Source of the DNA: Limibacterium fermenti
GTDB taxonomy: Bacteria; Bacteroidota; Bacteroidia; Bacteroidales; Dysgonomonadaceae
Assembly (NCBI RefSeq): GCF_041902845.1
Contig: NZ_CP159486.1
Location: 3,410,001 to 3,474,000, forward strand
Length of the DNA stretch: 64,000 bases
Direction of reading: 5' to 3'
Both the position numbers and the translations under genes were made by a program. Below are positions 60,110 through 64,000 of the stretch, one piece after another; within the stretch, counting starts at the first letter, position 1, and every line of letters starts with the position of its first letter. The notes below the pieces were generated by a model. That model was not told where the DNA came from. It searched no databases and saw nothing but the letters and a program-made list of their open reading frames with translations.

Positions 60110-60622
60110 TTAATTGGTTTTATATTTAAAAGAAACGGCCGCAAGCTCCTCGTTTGCTTTTGTAATTTTATTTTTTAGTCCTTGTTTGTAATTCTTTAAT
60201 TTAGCCATGAGCGCTGCGTCGCCCGTGGCAATCATCTGCAATGCCAGGATAGCCGCATTGAGAGACGCGTTGATGCCTACCGTGGCAACCGGTATTCCGG
60301 GAGGCATTTGCACAATAGCCAACAAGGCGTCCATGCCTTGCAGCGAAGCGTTGACGGGGACGCCAATGACCGGGACCGGGGTCATAGAAGCGATCACGCC
60401 CGGGAGGTGTGCGGCCATTCCGGCGGCGGCGATAATCACTTTTATTCCGTTCCGTTCGGCATTTGTTGCAAATTCCTCGACCGCTTCGGGAGTGCGGTGT
60501 GCCGACAAGGCATTTATTTCGAACGGTATTTCCATCTCATCTAAAAAGCGGGCGGCTTTTTCCATGACAGGCAGGTCGGATGTACTGCCCATAATGATAC
60601 TTACGACTGGTTTCATGTTCAT
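60110..60622 (-). CDS. purE: N5-carboxyaminoimidazole ribonucleotide mutase
   Basis: A class I PurE converting N5-CAIR to CAIR in purine synthesis. VVSIIMGSTSDLPVM (about 5-19), INALSAHRTPE and AAAGMAAHLPGVIAS are the conserved blocks. A start at ATG 60622 (or 60616) gives about 168-170 residues; the longer frame adds an unrelated hydrophobic lead and is rejected. It sits between gcvH and the SIS isomerase in one leftward run. Confidence 0.96.
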   Translation of the reverse strand: MNMKPVVSIIMGSTSDLPVMEKAARFLDEMEIPFEINALSAHRTPEAVEEFATNAERNGIKVIIAAAGMAAHLPGVIASMTPVPVIGVPVNASLQGMDALLAIVQMPPGIPVATVGINASLNAAILALQMIATGDAALMAKLKNYKQGLKNKITKANEELAAVSFKYKTN

Positions 60623-60740
60623 TTTCTCCTTAAAAAGAGAACACTTCAAAAGGAGTTCGTTCACCAACAGAAATAATCTCAAATGATCTTCCGACGGCGA
60701 GCCTACTAACCTTTTGAAGCGCCCTCTGTATTATACAGAT

Positions 60741-61121
60741 TTATTTCTCGATATTTTTTTGATAGTCTTGTGCCGAAAGTAACGCATCGACCTGCGAGGC
60801 ATCGCTCAGCTTTACTTTAATAATCCATCCTTCGCCATACGGGTCTTTATTCACCAACTCGGGTGCATCTTCGAGCTGCGGATTGACTTCCAGCACTTCG
60901 CCACTCACGGGCATCAACAGGTCGGAGACGGTTTTTACCGCTTCGATACTGCCGAAAACACTTTCGCGATCGAGGGTTTCCCCTTCCGTCGTTACATCCA
61001 CAAAAACAATTTCTCCTAATTCTTGTTGAGCAAAATCAGAGATACCAATGTAGGCTTCATCGCCTTCCACTCTTACCCATTCATGATCGGCAGAGTACTT
61101 CAGATTGTCGGGAAAATTCAT
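60741..61121 (-). CDS. gcvH: glycine cleavage system H protein
   Basis: A 126-residue lipoyl carrier that moves the aminomethyl group between the P and T proteins. The lipoyl lysine lies in GSIEAVKTVSDL (about 57-68, Lys63). The N-terminus NLKYSADHEWVRVEGDEAYIGI and end VNKDPYGEGWIIKVK are standard. P and T protein genes are not in the window, so H is encoded apart. It heads a gcvH-purE-SIS cluster on the minus strand. Confidence 0.96.
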   Translation of the reverse strand: MNFPDNLKYSADHEWVRVEGDEAYIGISDFAQQELGEIVFVDVTTEGETLDRESVFGSIEAVKTVSDLLMPVSGEVLEVNPQLEDAPELVNKDPYGEGWIIKVKLSDASQVDALLSAQDYQKNIEK

Positions 61122-61204
61122 ATGTTCTTAATTTTATAAAGGGTTTTAAACGATATCGTAAAAATACTACTTAATTCTATAGCAACCAAAAGTTTTTTAA
61201 CCGG

Positions 61205-61825
61205 TTACAGCTTTATATGCACTCCTGCCCAGACAAATACAAACGACACGACCAAACCGAGTGCAAAGCCCGCAAACACCTGGCTTACGGTATGACGCTG
61301 CAGGATGAGACGGGAGGAACCGATGAGTCCGGCAAGCAGAAACAGCCCCATCAGCATGTAGACAGGATTGGCCCGCTCGACAAAAAAACTGACGCCCATC
61401 GCCCCGCCGAGAAGCCCGCCGATGCCGAACATGTGTGCGCTGATCTTCCAGAATAGGGTGATAAACAGGGCAATGATCATTATTATCACCGGGGCAATCA
61501 CAAACATCAAAAACCATGCAGGCATCCCCATTTTATAATAATAAAAGACCATGAACGAGCACGATATCAGCGTAATAAGGTAAGGGAGAACGCGCTCGCG
61601 CCGCTGTGTCAGAGATAAATCGGAGATCAACCGCAATTTATACAGTACAAATATGAGCAGCGCGGGAACGGCGAACGAAAACAGAAATACCGGCGCCAGA
61701 ATATACCAGAACTGATGCGAGTACATAACGCCGAAATAGCTGTACATAAATAACAACGCCACGCTATATGTGGGCATCAATAGAGGTTGGAAAACAGTGG
61801 AAATAATATGTGCGATTGACTTCAT
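61205..61825 (-). CDS. PAP2-superfamily membrane protein
   Basis: About 206 residues with six hydrophobic helices. The partial phosphatase motifs KISAHMFGIGG (motif 2-like) and SRLILQRHTVSQVFAGFALG (motif 3-like, Arg and His kept but the final Asp replaced by Gln) point to the PAP2/LpxE-like group. The ATG at 61825 is chosen over a TTG nine bases upstream. A TAACTTTG box (61854-61861) overlaps the rpoN stop. It could dephosphorylate a lipid such as undecaprenyl diphosphate; this is not shown. Confidence 0.8.
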   Translation of the reverse strand: MKSIAHIISTVFQPLLMPTYSVALLFMYSYFGVMYSHQFWYILAPVFLFSFAVPALLIFVLYKLRLISDLSLTQRRERVLPYLITLISCSFMVFYYYKMGMPAWFLMFVIAPVIIMIIALFITLFWKISAHMFGIGGLLGGAMGVSFFVERANPVYMLMGLFLLAGLIGSSRLILQRHTVSQVFAGFALGLVVSFVFVWAGVHIKL

Positions 61826-61853
61826 TCGATTCAATATCTTTTCTTTGAACTGT

Positions 61854-61861
61854 CAAAGTTA
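61854..61861 (-). promoter_or_regulatory. -7 box TAACTTTG of the PAP2 gene
   Basis: Minus-strand TAnnTTTG match whose first three bases are the rpoN stop codon. Confidence 0.5.
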
Positions 61862-63319
61862 TATCTTTTTTCTCAAACGGGCTACAGGAATATTCAATTG
61901 TTCACGATATTTTGCCGTCGTACGTCGTGCAATTACATAGCCTTTCTGATTTAATATTTTGGTAAGTTGCTCATCTGTCAATGGTTTAGAAGGATCTTCA
62001 CTCTCTATGCTCTCGCGAAGAATATATTTCACTTCTCGTGACGAGATATCTTCGCCCGCCTCATTTTGCATGGCTTCCGAAAAGAAATACTTCAGCGGAT
62101 AGATGCCGGAATTGGTTTGGACATATTTACTATTGCTGACACGCGATATCGTAGAGATATCGAAACCGGTTTTTTCGGCCACATCTTTTAATATCATCGG
62201 CTTGAGCAGCGTTTCGTCTTCGGTCAGAAAAAAGTCGTACTGAATTTGAACGATGGCTTCCATAGTGCGCTGAAGCGTATTCTGACGCTGTTTCACCGCA
62301 TCGATGAACCAACGCGCCGAATCGACTTTTTGCTTCATGAACATCATGGCTTGTTTATCATCGGCCGACATGCTTTTTTTATTCTGCGCATAGCCTTGCA
62401 GCAGCTCGCTGAAATCGCGGTTGATTTTGAGCAGCGGGATATTACCGTTATTGAGATACATCGAGACTTCGCCGTTGTAAGACTCCACGATAAAGTCGGG
62501 CGTAATGTTTGCCATCGCCGTTTCCATGGCGTCGCCCATGGTGTTGCCGGGCTTGGGATTGAGAGAAACGATCAAATCGATGACGCCGCGCAGGTCGTCG
62601 GGCGAAATATTCATCGCTCGAAGGATCTTATCGTAATGTTTTCGCGAAAACTCCTCGAAATAATTCTCGAGCACATTCATCGCCAGCGTTACCGAAGGGC
62701 CGGGCGTCATCCGCTTCAATTGAAGAAGAAGACACTCTTTGAGTTCGCGCGCACCGACACCCGGAGGATCCATCTCCTGAATAATCGATAACACCTGCGT
62801 CAACTCCTCGACCGACACATCGAGATTTTGTTGAAACAGCAAGTCGTCTGCAACCGATTGCAAATCGCAAAGCAGATAACCGCTTTCATCGAGATTTCCA
62901 ATAATGTATTCGGCTATTATTTCATTTCGGGAATCGAAATTATGCAACCGGAGTTGTTCAAGCAGCGATTCATTGAGCGATGTCTCCTCCGATACAGAAA
63001 CCTCTATATAAGAAGGTTCACCCTTGGACGTCGATTGCCTAATTCGAAAATCGGGCACATCATCTTCCGAAAAATAATCCCCTAAAATAATCTCCTCCTG
63101 GGAAACATTGTCCTCTTCGGGCATGCCGTCGCCTTCCGCTTCGTCCGATGCATGCTCGTAGTCGGAGTCAATCGTATCCAGCGCGGGATTATCCTCCACT
63201 TCCTGTTTAATTTTATCTTCCAGTTCTACCGATGTCAGTTCGACCAATTTAATGACCTGCATCTGTAGCGGAGAAAGTTTTTGCAGCTGCTTAAGTTCTT
63301 GTTGTTGCCTGAGCGCCAT
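61859..63319 (-). CDS. rpoN: RNA polymerase sigma-54 factor
   Basis: Sigma-54 directs polymerase to -24/-12 promoters and depends on AAA+ activators. The 486-residue protein has the Gln/Leu-rich region I (LRQQQELKQLQKLSPLQMQV, about 3-22), an acidic region II (about 55-105), the core-binding domain, a helix-turn-helix (TGFDISTISRVSNSKYVQT) and the RpoN box ARRTTAKYRE near 464-473. It matches with the sensor-less activator encoded at 20616-21884. A TAACTTTG box lies at 63348-63355; an IS110-type element begins just upstream. Confidence 0.97.
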   Translation of the reverse strand: MALRQQQELKQLQKLSPLQMQVIKLVELTSVELEDKIKQEVEDNPALDTIDSDYEHASDEAEGDGMPEEDNVSQEEIILGDYFSEDDVPDFRIRQSTSKGEPSYIEVSVSEETSLNESLLEQLRLHNFDSRNEIIAEYIIGNLDESGYLLCDLQSVADDLLFQQNLDVSVEELTQVLSIIQEMDPPGVGARELKECLLLQLKRMTPGPSVTLAMNVLENYFEEFSRKHYDKILRAMNISPDDLRGVIDLIVSLNPKPGNTMGDAMETAMANITPDFIVESYNGEVSMYLNNGNIPLLKINRDFSELLQGYAQNKKSMSADDKQAMMFMKQKVDSARWFIDAVKQRQNTLQRTMEAIVQIQYDFFLTEDETLLKPMILKDVAEKTGFDISTISRVSNSKYVQTNSGIYPLKYFFSEAMQNEAGEDISSREVKYILRESIESEDPSKPLTDEQLTKILNQKGYVIARRTTAKYREQLNIPVARLRKKI

Positions 63320-63347
63320 GTTTCAAACTTTTTGTCGTTTTCGATAA

Positions 63348-63355
63348 GCAAAGTT
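63348..63355 (-). promoter_or_regulatory. rpoN -7 box TAACTTTG
   Basis: Minus-strand TAnnTTTG match 29 bases upstream of the rpoN ATG. No good TTTG is seen at the -33 distance. Confidence 0.6.
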
Positions 63356-63359
63356 AGGA

Positions 63360-63568
63360 TTTTCTCTGAAAATGAGAAATAATTAATAACTTGCGAAGCC
63401 CTATCAAGCAAGTAAACCACAAGTTATCTTGGATACGACTCCAATGCAAAGTACGGTTCCGGTTTGCTCGTAATGAAATACTTGGTTCCAATGAGACCTT
63501 ATAGAAGATTATCATTGTTTAAAGCATCCGGGCTTGATGAGGCTTTTATTTATTCACAAGTTAAAACT
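63360..63568 (+). other. non-coding left part of the IS110-type element / rpoN upstream region
   Basis: About 210 bases with no gene between the rpoN promoter and the transposase ATG. The left boundary of the element cannot be placed, because IS110 elements lack long terminal repeats. Some members encode a guide (bridge) RNA in this position. A weak stem AAAGC-TC/GA-GCTTT is seen at about 63520-63545. Confidence 0.4.
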
Positions 63569-64000
63569 ATGGCAAAGAAAGCGAAAAAAATCAAGACAGG
63601 CAAGGGATTGAAATTGGAAATCGTGAATCCCAATTCGGCGGGTATCGATGTTTCTTCCACCGAAATGCAAGTATGTGTCCCGGAAGACCGGGATGGAGAA
63701 AACAACCGCCGCTTCGGCACGTTTACGCAAGATTTACACCTTATATCGGATTGGCTTAAAGCCTGTGGCATTGAAACCGTCGCCATGGAATCCACGGGGG
63801 TGTATTGGGTCCAACTCTACATGATACTGGAATCGGAGGGATTTGACGTGTTGCTGGTCAACGCCAAGGCCATCAAAAATATCAGTGAAAAGAAGACCGA
63901 CCGGGTAGATGCCGAAACCATCATGGTCTTGCATAGTTACGGGCTTCTGAGAGCCAGTTTCCAACCCCAGAACCATGCCCGGCGCATCCGCAATGTATCG
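63569..64000 (+). mobile_element. IS110-family transposase, N-terminal part (cut by window end)
   Basis: The ATG at 63569 opens a frame that stays open for 144 codons to the window edge. The N-terminal DEDD RuvC-like domain is recognisable: Asp27 (AGIDVSS), Glu74 (AMESTGVYW), and Asp111 and Asp114 (KKTDRVDAETI). These are the catalytic acidic residues of IS110-type recombinases. The serine-bearing C-terminal domain is outside the window. The leading MAKKAKKIKTGKG is basic. Integrity of the full element is unknown. Confidence 0.9.

Noticed and set aside
61122..61204. Glycine riboswitch near gcvH
   Set aside because: The short upstream gap has no tandem aptamer-like structure and is too small.

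Overview
The window is about 64 kb of a Bacteroidota chromosome, most likely order Bacteroidales. The evidence is a GldE-type CBS protein beside ssb and mutY, a DUF4827-type lipoprotein, a Bacteroidota LptE, a 30-residue AURKAIP1/COX24 (mS38-like) protein, a three-subunit succinate dehydrogenase/fumarate reductase, and many -7 boxes of the form TAnnTTTG with few Shine-Dalgarno sequences. The family cannot be fixed from the sequence. Gene content is almost entirely core housekeeping; no prophage, CRISPR array, defence island or capsule locus was seen. The only mobile element is an IS110-type transposase cut by the right edge.

Layout. 1-7.2 kb: rpsB end and tsf, then a leftward block (phosphopantetheinyl transferase, gldE, ssb, mutY), then rightward HU, the mS38-like protein and RNase G. 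7.2-10.5 kb: leftward trpS, DUF2156 and GNAT genes. 10.8-14.2 kb: sdhCAB operon with a strong terminator. 14.3-15.2 kb: an Ig-like (Big_2) protein that seems to have lost its signal peptide. 15.3-15.5 kb: a 42-bp tandem array. 15.8-18.8 kb: outer-membrane barrel and priA. 19-21.9 kb: leftward sigma-54 activator, lptE, TPR protein and secG. 22-32.6 kb: leftward acyltransferase, glmM, DUF4827, DHH phosphoesterase, comEC, rpe, ispD, xseB, xseA and an S8 protease. 32.6-41.3 kb: flavodoxin, pepD, flippase, rsmA, corA, hydrolase, cold-shock protein, DEAD helicase and tRNA-Ser(CGA). 41.4-50 kb: M20 dipeptidase, two FKBP isomerases, dinB, acyltransferase, ABC-F and hisS. 50-54.2 kb: a second 42-bp array, then phoH-crtI-crtB. 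54.3-63.3 kb: OmpH-like protein, second pepD, secreted nuclease, tatA/tatC, gcvH-purE-SIS isomerase, PAP2 protein and rpoN. 63.6 kb to the end: IS110 transposase.

Functional themes are envelope building (lptE, secG, tatAC, glmM, ispD, the SIS isomerase likely feeding Kdo, OmpH), protein folding and peptide turnover (two FKBPs, three M20 peptidases, S8 protease), and an isolated carotenoid pair, crtI-crtB. A sigma-54 activator without a sensor domain and rpoN itself lie in the same window.

The least expected signal is between genes. (1) Two arrays with a 42-bp period, at 15304-15511 and 50018-50284, whose units can fold into two small hairpins; the arm sequences change from unit to unit while pairing is often kept. 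(2) Tracts of degenerate 7-bp units at gene ends that run through the stop codon of the upstream gene. (3) A dispersed hairpin of the CGTCAAAC-GC type that supplies the stop codon of three different genes. All were found by reading and need a genome-wide count.
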